DNA from: Pirellulales bacterium
GTDB taxonomy: Bacteria; Planctomycetota; Planctomycetia; Pirellulales; Thermoguttaceae
NCBI GenBank assembly: GCA_030617125.1
Contig: JAUWWA010000128.1
Span: 1 to 5,994, forward strand
Length of the DNA stretch: 5,994 bases
Direction of reading: 5' to 3'
Below the pieces are notes generated by a model. It was given only the letters and a program-made list of their open reading frames with translations, searched no databases and had not been told where the DNA came from. Positions 1 through 4,544 of the stretch are shown here, piece by piece; the stretch's first letter is position 1; every line of letters starts with the position of its first letter. Position numbers and translations under genes: made by a program.

Positions 1-430
1 GGTTGTACGTCGGGTGGAAGGCCGAATTCTCGCACGACCCACCCATCGCAAACTCGTCCATGTTCGTCCGGCCGATCAGCACGGCGTCGGCCGCGTGGAG
101 CTTGGCGATCACCGTGGCGTCGTAGGGCGGGCGGAAATCCTCCAGAATCCGCGATGCGCACGTGGTCGGCACGCCGGCCGTGCACAACAGGTCCTTCACG
201 GCCACGGGCATCCCGCCCAAGCGGCCCAACGGTTTGCCGGCCTTGCGGCGTCGGTCGATTTCTTCCGCCCGCTCCAGCGCCGCGTCGGCATCGACGTGCA
301 GAAAGGCCTTCACTGCGGCGTCGTGGCGTTCGATCTGATCGAGAAACGCCCGAGTGGCTTCGACTGAAGTCACTTCACCGGAAGCAAGATTGGCCAACAG
401 TTCGGCGGCGGTTTGGTCGATCGGCGACAT
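1..430 (-). CDS. gatA: Glu-tRNA(Gln)/Asp-tRNA(Asn) amidotransferase subunit A, 5' part only
   Basis: GatA is the catalytic subunit of the cytoplasmic GatCAB complex. It hydrolyses glutamine and passes the ammonia to GatB, which amidates misacylated Glu-tRNA(Gln) or Asp-tRNA(Asn). Only the first 143 residues are in the window; the gene runs off the left edge with no stop. The amidase-signature fold is clear: the helical N-terminus ([17 protein letters not shown]), then [18 protein letters not shown], which holds the presumed catalytic-triad Lys79, then [18 protein letters not shown] followed by SCENSAF. The Ser-cis-Ser/Ser triad partners lie beyond the edge. The ATG at 428-430 is chosen because GGGA (437-440) sits 6 nt upstream and the N-terminus fits family length. 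The ATG at 436-438 is out of frame. The gene follows gatC after 65 bp and is probably cotranscribed with rpmB-gatC. Identification is firm; substrate choice (Gln, Asn or both) cannot be read from sequence. Confidence 0.95.
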   Translation of the reverse strand, partial: MSPIDQTAAELLANLASGEVTSVEATRAFLDQIERHDAAVKAFLHVDADAALERAEEIDRRRKAGKPLGRLGGMPVAVKDLLCTAGVPTTCASRILEDFRPPYDATVIAKLHAADAVLIGRTNMDEFAMGGSCENSAFHPTYN

Positions 431-457
431 AGTTCATCCCGTGCAAAGCAGCGACCC

Positions 458-485
458 TTCCGCGACCACCTGTTCCGCGACCACC
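458..485 (+). repeat. 13-bp direct repeat flanking copy A of the palindrome
   Basis: TTCCGCGACCACC occurs at 458-470 and again at 473-485, with 2 bp between the copies. The second copy is the left arm and loop of the palindrome; the first is an incomplete duplicate lacking the right arm. It looks like a partial duplication or slippage product of the repeat element. Confidence 0.7.
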
Positions 486-500
486 GGTCGCGGCTTTATG
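475..500 (+). repeat. REP-like palindromic element, copy A
   Basis: CCGCGACC (475-482), loop ACC, GGTCGCGG (486-493) form a perfect 8-bp stem with a 3-nt loop, followed by CTTTATG. A near-identical copy lies on the opposite strand at 2077-2102 (23 of 26 bases identical, three transitions). The tail overlaps and supplies the gatC stop codon. The stem falls directly after gatC, in the 65-bp gap before gatA, so it could stabilise or attenuate the gatC-gatA transcript. There is no U-tract on the minus strand, so a classical terminator is unlikely. Confidence 0.7.
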
Positions 501-789
501 GTTCGCTCAACACTGCGGGCACGAGGTAGCACTCGTCGTCGCGATGGGTGGCGGCGGCCAAGGCCGCCTCGCGCCGGAGGCTCCCACGCACCTCGTCGTC
601 GCGGAACACGTCGGAAACGTCCAACGCATGGGCCATGGGCTCGACCTGTTCGGTATCCACCTCCGACAACAGGTCCATGTAGCCGAGAATGTCGCCCAAT
701 TGGAGGGTCATCTTGTCGAGTTCCTCCTCGGACAAGAGCAACCGGCCCAACAGCGAGACCTTTTCGACCTGCTCGCGCGAAATCGCCAT
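496..789 (-). CDS. gatC: Glu-tRNA(Gln)/Asp-tRNA(Asn) amidotransferase subunit C
   Basis: This 97-residue protein matches the usual GatC length of about 95-100. GatC is the small non-catalytic subunit that wraps between GatA and GatB and stabilises the complex. The family pattern is visible: VEKVSLLGRLLLSEEEL in the N-terminal helix, LGDILGYMDLLSEVDTEQVEP in the second helix and linker, then RDDEV and a C-terminal stretch in which DDECYLVPAVL corresponds to the usual D..F.VP.V. ending. The start is the ATG at 787-789, only 2 bp after the rpmB stop (TAG-TC-ATG). There is no strong Shine-Dalgarno beyond AAAGAG, so translational coupling to rpmB is likely. The TAA stop at 496-498 lies inside the CTTTATG tail of a palindromic repeat, so the last residue or two may have been reset by that insertion. 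Confidence 0.95.
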   Translation of the reverse strand: MAISREQVEKVSLLGRLLLSEEELDKMTLQLGDILGYMDLLSEVDTEQVEPMAHALDVSDVFRDDEVRGSLRREAALAAATHRDDECYLVPAVLSEP

Positions 790-791
790 GA

Positions 792-1079
792 CTACTCTTT
801 GTCGGTCGGTTTCTCGCTAGATGTCGGAAGCCGGAAGGGGACGTTGCTGACCTTCTTCGTCACCGCCCCGCTCCGGATGCACTGCGTGCACACCCGCATC
901 GTCTTGTGCGTCCCGTTGGCTGTGGTGACACGGACCCTTTGCAGATTCGGCTTGAACTGTCGCCGGGAGATGCCGGTGATCTTGGTGCCCACTCCACCGA
1001 GGTACTTGGCCTTGCCTCGGTGGGAGACCTTATTCCCCATGGCGGCTTTCTTTTCGCATACTTCGCACACTTGAGCCAT
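792..1079 (-). CDS. rpmB: 50S ribosomal protein L28, zinc-binding (C+) form
   Basis: L28 is a small basic protein of the large ribosomal subunit. The 95-residue product begins MAQVCEVCEKKAAMGNKVSH and continues with GKAKYLGGVGTKITGISRRQFKPNLQ, broken here only by family-typical residues. It then has the VRVTTANGTHKTMRVCTQC segment. Cys5, Cys8, Cys64 and Cys67 form two CxxC pairs, as in the zinc-binding C+ version of L28. The C-terminus after about residue 80 (PFRLPTSSEKPTDKE) is a hydrophilic tail that many L28 proteins lack. The start at 1079 is preferred over the in-frame ATG at 1124 because GGGAAG (1085-1090) sits 5 nt upstream, homology begins at MAQVC, and the promoter -10 would overlap the longer form's 5' end. 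It heads the rpmB-gatC-gatA group and ends 2 bp before gatC. Co-location of L28 with gatCA is consistent with a translation operon. Confidence 0.95.
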   Translation of the reverse strand: MAQVCEVCEKKAAMGNKVSHRGKAKYLGGVGTKITGISRRQFKPNLQRVRVTTANGTHKTMRVCTQCIRSGAVTKKVSNVPFRLPTSSEKPTDKE

Positions 1080-1094
1080 CTGAACTTCCCTTCC
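1080..1094 (-). promoter_or_regulatory. rpmB ribosome binding site
   Basis: On the minus strand the leader reads GGAAGGGAAGTTCAG before the ATG at 1077-1079. GGGAAG (1085-1090) is 5 nt and GGAAGG (1089-1094) is 9 nt upstream. This purine-rich site decides in favour of the 95-residue L28 over a version with 15 extra N-terminal residues. Confidence 0.7.
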
Positions 1095-1126
1095 ACGCGC
1101 GTCTGCCGCTAGGTGCAGAAACACTT

Positions 1127-1154
1127 ACTATACCCACTTCGCGCCGCGACGCAA
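1127..1154 (-). promoter_or_regulatory. Putative sigma70-type promoter for rpmB-gatC-gatA
   Basis: The minus strand carries TTGCGT (1149-1154, 4 of 6 to the -35 consensus), a 16-bp spacer, then TATAGT (1127-1132, 5 of 6 to the -10 consensus). Transcription would start near 1120, about 40 nt before the rpmB ATG. It lies in the only gap of real size (1080-1232) between hisN and rpmB, which supports an independent transcription unit. It was identified by eye only. Confidence 0.5.
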
Positions 1155-1232
1155 GGGCCAACTTCCCCCCGGGAACGCAGTCCCAGAGCGTTTTTTGCTC
1201 GAGTGCAGTATCCTGGCAACTGATAACGAACA

Positions 1233-2030
1233 CTACCCCTTGACAATCTCCAGCACTTCATCGTGCACCAGAGCATTCGTGGCGACGGCTTGTCCGGAGT
1301 GGATGGTGCGTCGGCCTTGCCAATCGGTGAAGGCGCCGCCGGCGAGTTCGATGATCGGCGGCAACGCGGCGAGGTCCCAGACCTCGACGACCGGATCGAC
1401 CATGACTTCCGCCCGGCCGGTGGCGACCATGAAGTAGCCGTAGCCGTCGCCCCAGGAGCGTGTCAGGCGGGCGGCGGCTTGGAGTCTGTCGAACACGTCG
1501 CGGCGATCGATTTCGTCGAAGTTGAGGACTTCGCTGGTGAGGAAGAGTCCTTGAGAGAGGGTTTTTCGCTGGGAAACCTTGGTCGGCTGCGGCGGAGTTT
1601 TCCCGTGGACGTACCAGGCCCCCTGCCCTACCGCGGCGTACACGCACTCGTCGAGTGCGGGAATGTGGATGACGCCCGCCACCGATTCGCCCTCGCGTTG
1701 CACGGCTACAAGCGTTGCGTACAACGGCACCCCATGGATGAACGCCTTGGTTCCGTCGATTGGGTCCAGGACCCAGCGGAAAGGACTGCTGCCGGGTCGC
1801 TCGGGCAGTTCTTCGCCGAGGATGGCGTCGTCGGGAAACGCCTCGGCGATCCGATGCCGCAGATGCTCCTCGGCGCGGCGGTCGGCGATTGTTACCGGCG
1901 AGTCGTCCTCCTTGCGATCGACCCGCAGATCGGTGCTGCGGAAGTATTCCAGGGTGATCCAGCCCGCTTCTCGGGCCGCCGCGATGGCCAGCTCTAACCG
2001 TCCGGAGAGATCGGGTGCGTTCAGTGTCAT
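1233..2030 (-). CDS. hisN: Histidinol-phosphatase of the inositol monophosphatase family
   Basis: This is a 265-residue Mg2+-dependent phosphatase of the IMPase/FBPase superfamily, cytoplasmic and usual in length. The likely reaction is hydrolysis of L-histidinol phosphate to L-histidinol, the penultimate segment of histidine biosynthesis. Visible motifs are DDSPVTIAD (42-50), GEE (72-74, metal ligand Glu73), WVLDPIDGTKAFIHGVPLY (87-104, with Asp89, Ile91 and Asp92 as metal ligands) and WDLAALPPIIELAGG (218-232, with Asp219 as the last ligand). The FIHGVP segment and WGDGYGYFMVATGRAEVMVD are typical of the HisN branch rather than inositol phosphatases, CysQ or SuhB, but substrate specificity is inferred. 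The ATG at 2028-2030 is the first after an in-frame TAG; no strong Shine-Dalgarno is visible. No other his gene is in the window. It follows the broken channel gene after 81 bp containing a palindromic repeat and a pyrimidine-rich stretch. Confidence 0.88.
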   Translation of the reverse strand: MTLNAPDLSGRLELAIAAAREAGWITLEYFRSTDLRVDRKEDDSPVTIADRRAEEHLRHRIAEAFPDDAILGEELPERPGSSPFRWVLDPIDGTKAFIHGVPLYATLVAVQREGESVAGVIHIPALDECVYAAVGQGAWYVHGKTPPQPTKVSQRKTLSQGLFLTSEVLNFDEIDRRDVFDRLQAAARLTRSWGDGYGYFMVATGRAEVMVDPVVEVWDLAALPPIIELAGGAFTDWQGRRTIHSGQAVATNALVHDEVLEIVKG

Positions 2031-2076
2031 GCCGTCAGGCTAACCGATGAGAGGGAAAAGGGAAAGGGGAGAAGCT

Positions 2077-2102
2077 CACAAAGCCGCGGCCGGCGGTCGC
2101 GG
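2077..2102 (-). repeat. REP-like palindromic element, copy B
   Basis: Read on the minus strand, CCGCGACC, loop GCC, GGCCGCGG, then CTTTGTG. The stem is 8 bp with one A-C mismatch. It matches copy A at 475-500 in 23 of 26 positions. It sits 9 bp after the channel-gene stop and ahead of hisN, and is followed on the transcript by a 26-nt pyrimidine run. It may protect the 3' end of the upstream message or reduce readthrough into hisN. Confidence 0.7.
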
Positions 2103-2111
2103 AGGAAGTCG

Positions 2112-2558
2112 TCATCGCCGCCGCAGCATCTCCTCGCGATAGCGGCGCATCACGTCGCTGCGCAGCAGCAGCAGCCCCACCACACGACGCGACTCGCCAT
2201 GGCCCGCCTCCACCGGCAGCGATTCGATGTCGCTGATGCCGAAATCTCGCAACGCTTCCAGCAGATTGGCGTTGGTCCGCAGTGCGATCGGCGCGGTCAA
2301 CGCGATGTCGCCGGCGTTGACCAACTGCGGTGCGATGTCGGTGTCGAGCACACGTTGCAGGTCGCCCGGCCGAATGATGCCCAATAGCTTTCCCTCGTCG
2401 TCCATCACCGGCAGGCTCTCGATGTGCGAGTTCGCCCGGGCGACGCGGATGATCTCGGTCAGGTCGTCGGTGTGGTGCACGGTCGGAAAGTGGCTGATCA
2501 TCACGTCACGGACCATGACGTGTTCCAACCGGTGCATTTCGTAGCTGCGGGCGATCCA
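2112..2558 (-). pseudogene. C-terminal tandem-CBS fragment of a ClC-type channel gene
   Basis: This is the 3' remnant of the channel gene that starts at 3117, in a different frame from the 5' part. The readable product starts around WIARSYEMHRLEHVMVRDVM. It holds two CBS domains. With residues counted from the ATG at 2537, CBS1 spans about 8-64 (VMVRDVMISHFPTVH, then IESLPVMDDEGKLLGIIRP) and CBS2 about 78-131 (ALTAPIALRTNANLLEALRD, then VVGLLLLRSDV). CBS pairs usually bind adenine nucleotides and regulate the attached channel or enzyme. The lead-in resembles the linker that follows the last membrane helix in CBS-bearing ClC proteins. The ATG at 2535-2537 could start a free 141-residue CBS protein, but no Shine-Dalgarno is visible there. 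The protein sequence is intact to the TGA at 2112-2114, suggesting recent disruption or an assembly error. Confidence 0.75.
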
Positions 2559-3117
2559 TTCTTGCGATCGGCGCGTTGAACGTGGCGCTGATCCCGGCCG
2601 CCGCACCGGCCGCCACCAGAACCTTGATATTCCGCGGCGAGAGCCTACACACCTGCCCGGCCATGCTTCCCAGCGACGAGCCGATTTGCACGATTGGCCC
2701 CTCGCGGCCGATCGACCCACCCGTGCCGATGCACAGCCCGCTGGCAAGGATCTTCACCAGCGACACCCGCGGACGGATCACGCCGTCGTGCCGGGCGACG
2801 GCCAGAATCACCTCCGGCACGCCGTGGCCCCGGGCCTCCGGGGCAAAACGCCGCGTGAACCAGGAAACCAGTACGAGCCCGGCTGCGGGCACCACCCACA
2901 ACACGCCCAGCCACTGCCAGTGTTCCATGCTCGAGCGGACAATCGGCTCGACGGTCCACTGGGTCACTGAGTTGATCAGCAGCGTGAACAACACCGAGCC
3001 GTACCCGCCCAACACGCCGACAACACTGGCCAAGACGAGCATCAGCGCGCCGGTCGGAATCCGCCTGCTGCCGACGGGTCGTCGGAAGAAGTTGAGAAAT
3101 TGGCTTAATGTTTTCAC
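2506..3117 (-). pseudogene. ClC chloride channel/antiporter, N-terminal fragment of a disrupted gene
   Basis: This is the 5' remnant of a ClC-family membrane protein (Cl- channel or Cl-/H+ antiporter). Residues 1-185 follow the family: an amphipathic start (TLSQFLNFFRRPVG), first membrane helix (about 23-50), second hydrophobic segment (about 69-87), GHGVP (98-102; the family GxGxP anion-site motif), GREGP (137-141, gating Glu139) and AAGAAAGISATFNAPIA (169-185). After residue 185 the sequence abruptly becomes unrelated (RMDRPQLRNAP) and stops at 2506. The later helices, the GxFxP motif and the conserved anion-coordinating Tyr are absent, so this product should not form a working pore. The GTG at 3115-3117 is the likely start: it overlaps the lspA stop as GTGA and has GGAAGG (3125-3130) 7 nt upstream. 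It was probably translationally coupled to lspA. Together with the CBS fragment it represents one gene missing roughly 700 bp. Confidence 0.8.
2551..2569. other. Deletion or misjoin junction inside the channel gene
   Basis: Channel homology ends at the minus-strand codon 2565-2563 and the CBS-side frame is readable from about 2558. The joint is bracketed by two copies of GATCGC on the minus strand (2569-2564 and 2556-2551). Short direct repeats of this kind are common at slippage deletions and at assembly joins. The exact breakpoint cannot be fixed without an intact homologue. Confidence 0.55.
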
Positions 3118-3659
3118 GGTCGGGCCTTCCAAAAGAAGGCGTGGTAGAGCAGCATCGCGGCGCCGCAGACGAGCAGGCTGTCGGCGATGTTGAAAGTCGG
3201 CCAGGGCCACTTGCCGATCATTGCGTGAATCCAGTCGCGTACGGCGAAGACGGGCTCGCCCGGCTGGTGCGGTGGGTATCCGGGAGGCCACTTCAGGCCG
3301 TGCATGCCAAGCCGGTCGTAGAGATTACCGAAGATGCCGGCGGTCACGCAGCCCAACGCGACAGTCAACAGCCAGTCGCGAGCGGCGCCGGCGTAGAAGA
3401 GCCAGACGAGAATCCCGCAGGCGGCGGCAATGGATAGGACGACAAATACCGCCACCATGCCTTGGCCCATGCCGAATAGCGCCCCTTCGTTCAGACTGGT
3501 TTGGAAGCCGACGACGTTCGGGATGATCCACCACACCGGACTCCGTCCCGGCATGTCGAGCCAGTCGAACATGAACCGCTTGGTCGCCAGGTCCAGCAGA
3601 CACCCGACGATGGCGATTGAGAAGAAGACGAGGTAGCGATTGGCGGGAACCGCCCTCAT
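3114..3659 (-). CDS. lspA: Prolipoprotein signal peptidase (signal peptidase II)
   Basis: LspA is an inner-membrane aspartyl protease that removes the signal peptide from lipid-modified prolipoproteins. The 181-residue product has four expected membrane helices: about 8-25, 65-90, 96-112 and 155-177. Conserved points are Asp23 in LLDLATKRF, Asn57 and Gly59 in SLNEGALFGMG, Asn112, Asp115 and Arg116 in GNLYDRLG, and the catalytic aspartates Asp142 (VRDWI) and Asp160 (FNIADS). Between them is a proline-rich insert (KWPPGYPPHQPGEP, 123-136) longer than in Escherichia coli LspA. The ATG at 3657-3659 is chosen over the one at 3663-3665 because AAGGA (3666-3670) is 6 nt away from the former but abuts the latter. 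The gene follows the DksA-like gene after 59 bp and ends in a GTGA overlap with the channel gene, indicating one transcript. Confidence 0.95.
   Translation of the reverse strand: MRAVPANRYLVFFSIAIVGCLLDLATKRFMFDWLDMPGRSPVWWIIPNVVGFQTSLNEGALFGMGQGMVAVFVVLSIAAACGILVWLFYAGAARDWLLTVALGCVTAGIFGNLYDRLGMHGLKWPPGYPPHQPGEPVFAVRDWIHAMIGKWPWPTFNIADSLLVCGAAMLLYHAFFWKARP
3125..3130 (-). promoter_or_regulatory. Shine-Dalgarno site for the channel gene, inside lspA
   Basis: GGAAGG on the minus strand lies 7 nt before the GTG at 3115-3117, within the last codons of lspA. With the GTGA stop/start overlap it supports a GTG start and translational coupling. Confidence 0.7.
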
Positions 3660-3665
3660 GGCCAT

Positions 3666-3670
3666 TCCTT
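3666..3670 (-). promoter_or_regulatory. lspA Shine-Dalgarno site that decides the start
   Basis: The minus strand has AAGGA followed by ATGGCC and then ATG (3657-3659). Six nt of spacing suits the second ATG. The first ATG (3663-3665) directly touches the site and is probably not used. Confidence 0.7.
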
Positions 3671-3718
3671 CTGAGTGCCAGCCTAAACTTTCCTCGCCAA
3701 TCGCCGTATTCGGAGCGA

Positions 3719-4093
3719 CTAAAAACCGCGTTCCTGCTGCTCGGCACACTTCACACACAGCGCGGCGTAGGGGATGGCGTTGAGCCGCGTCTTCGGGATT
3801 TTCACGCCACATTCCTCGCACCGTCCGTACGTGCCGTCTTCGATTCGTTCCAACGATGATTCGATCTGATCGAGCGTGCCTTCCTCGCTCTGCATGAGGC
3901 TGAGGGTAAACTCCTGCTCGAAGTTGTCGCTGCCGATGTCGGCCATGTGGATCGGCATGCTGGAGAGGTCGCCGTTGGCTTCGCTGCGACTTTTCTTCAG
4001 TGCGGCGTCGGCCATCTGATCGACATCGCCCCGCAACCGTGCCCGCAGTGCCAGCAGGCGTCCCCTGTAAACCTTCGCGTCGGTTTTCTTCAT
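3719..4093 (-). CDS. DksA/TraR-family C4 zinc-finger transcription regulator
   Basis: This is a 124-residue protein of the DksA/TraR family, whose members bind RNA polymerase through the secondary channel and tune promoters, often with ppGpp. Residues about 1-85 form the predicted coiled coil (KVYRGRLLALRARLRGDVDQ, then FEQEFTLSLMQSEEGTLDQIESS). The loop between the helices contains MADIGSDNFE, with acidic residues Asp52 and Asp56 near where DksA carries its tip aspartates. The C4 zinc finger is Cys92, Cys95, Cys113 and Cys116 (RCEECGVKI and ALCVKC), ending in AEQQERGF. The length is shorter than Escherichia coli DksA (151) and closer to general DksA/TraR proteins, so I do not assign dksA. 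The ATG at 4091-4093 has GGAGG (4101-4105) 7 nt upstream. It is the first gene of the set with lspA and the channel gene, under a strong promoter. Confidence 0.9.
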   Translation of the reverse strand: MKKTDAKVYRGRLLALRARLRGDVDQMADAALKKSRSEANGDLSSMPIHMADIGSDNFEQEFTLSLMQSEEGTLDQIESSLERIEDGTYGRCEECGVKIPKTRLNAIPYAALCVKCAEQQERGF

Positions 4094-4100
4094 GGCATGT

Positions 4101-4105
4101 CCTCC
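4101..4105 (-). promoter_or_regulatory. Shine-Dalgarno site of the DksA/TraR gene
   Basis: GGAGG on the minus strand is 7 nt before the ATG at 4091-4093. It fixes the start against longer in-frame extensions, whose sequence does not look like protein. Confidence 0.75.
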
Positions 4106-4154
4106 GACTGGGCGTTCGTCGCGTTGCTCCCTTTTCCAACATCTCAGACTTCTC

Positions 4155-4183
4155 ATTTTAGACAGTGCAGAAAAGATTGTCAA
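4155..4183 (-). promoter_or_regulatory. Strong sigma70-type promoter for the dksA-like/lspA/channel genes
   Basis: The minus strand has a perfect TTGACA (4178-4183), a 17-bp spacer and TAAAAT (4155-4160, 5 of 6 to consensus). Transcription would start near 4148, giving a leader of about 55 nt. This is the best promoter match in the window. A 6-bp inverted repeat (4182-4197) overlaps the upstream edge of the -35 box. Confidence 0.75.
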
Positions 4184-4197
4184 ACGCTTCGGCGTTT
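4182..4197. repeat. Hairpin with UUCG loop touching the -35 box
   Basis: On the plus strand AAACGC (4182-4187), TTCG, GCGTTT (4192-4197) form a 6-bp stem closed by C-G around a UUCG tetraloop, an unusually stable loop class in RNA, followed by TCTCTC. It resembles an intrinsic terminator for plus-strand transcripts, but no plus-strand gene precedes it. As DNA it is an inverted repeat overlapping the -35 box by two bases and could be an operator. Confidence 0.5.
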
Positions 4198-4489
4198 TCT
4201 CTCGCCCGGCAACCGACGCTGCTCCACCCGTCTGCCGGCGCCGACACCCATCTGTGGCAGTCTCGGGCAGTCTCGCGGCGCGATTCTCGTTGGGCCGGTG
4301 CGGCGTAAGTCCTTCCGGGCCAACGGATAGCGTCGCCCGGGTGCCATCGCCGCACGCCGGTGGACGTGCCAGCATCGCCCCCCAAACAGGCGGGAAACCG
4401 TGCGGCCACCGTTGCGCTTCGGCAGTCGCCGAGGCCGGATCGGACAGACACTCCCCGGCCGACAGCGGCGACCGGCCGCCCAGCTCATC
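4198..4489. other. Intergenic region without a recognised gene
   Basis: This roughly 290-bp GC-rich stretch separates the dksA-like promoter from the thrC promoter. Reading frames across it give low-complexity Arg/Pro/Gly-rich translations that match no family I know. I see a perfect 10-bp tandem duplication (GGCAGTCTCG, 4256-4265 and 4266-4275), a 7-bp stem (4417-4434, loop AGTC, one G-T pair) and CGGCCG repeated at 4456-4461 and 4473-4478. I do not recognise RNase P RNA, tmRNA, SRP RNA or a riboswitch. Confidence 0.5.
4256..4275 (+). repeat. 10-bp perfect tandem duplication
   Basis: GGCAGTCTCG occurs twice head to tail (4256-4265, 4266-4275) in the otherwise featureless gap upstream of thrC. 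Two copies of this length look like a slippage duplication; no binding role is evident. Confidence 0.6.
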
Positions 4490-4518
4490 TTGATACGTTG
4501 CGGCGGCTTGCATAGATT
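4490..4518 (+). promoter_or_regulatory. Putative thrC promoter
   Basis: The plus strand has TTGATA (4490-4495, 5 of 6 to the -35 consensus), a 17-bp spacer and TAGATT (4513-4518, 4 of 6 to the -10 consensus). The start would be near 4525, about 20 nt before the TTG at 4545, so the leader would be very short if that start is right. Confidence 0.5.
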
Positions 4519-4544
4519 AGCGGTGGGCGTGCGGCGATTCGCCT

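Noticed and set aside
1080..1124. Earlier ATG for L28 adding 15 residues
   Set aside because: The added residues are not L28-like and the Shine-Dalgarno lies after that ATG, before MAQVC.
1174..1196. Plus-strand AACGC/GCGTT stem followed by a T-run
   Set aside because: It looks like a terminator, but the genes on both sides are on the minus strand, the stem is only 5 bp and the loop is 9 nt.
1263..1997. Plus-strand open frame of 244 codons opposite hisN
   Set aside because: It is a high-GC shadow: the opposite strand encodes a complete phosphatase with all metal-binding motifs.
3660..4142. Long N-terminal extension of the lspA frame (342 residues)
   Set aside because: It overlaps the DksA/TraR gene in another frame and adds an Arg-rich sequence without homology. 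The internal ATG at 3659 has a good ribosome site and family-like length.
4094..4513. Long N-terminal extension of the DksA/TraR reading frame (264 residues)
   Set aside because: The extension crosses the best promoter in the window and its translation resembles no protein; GGAGG 7 nt before the ATG at 4093 fixes the start.
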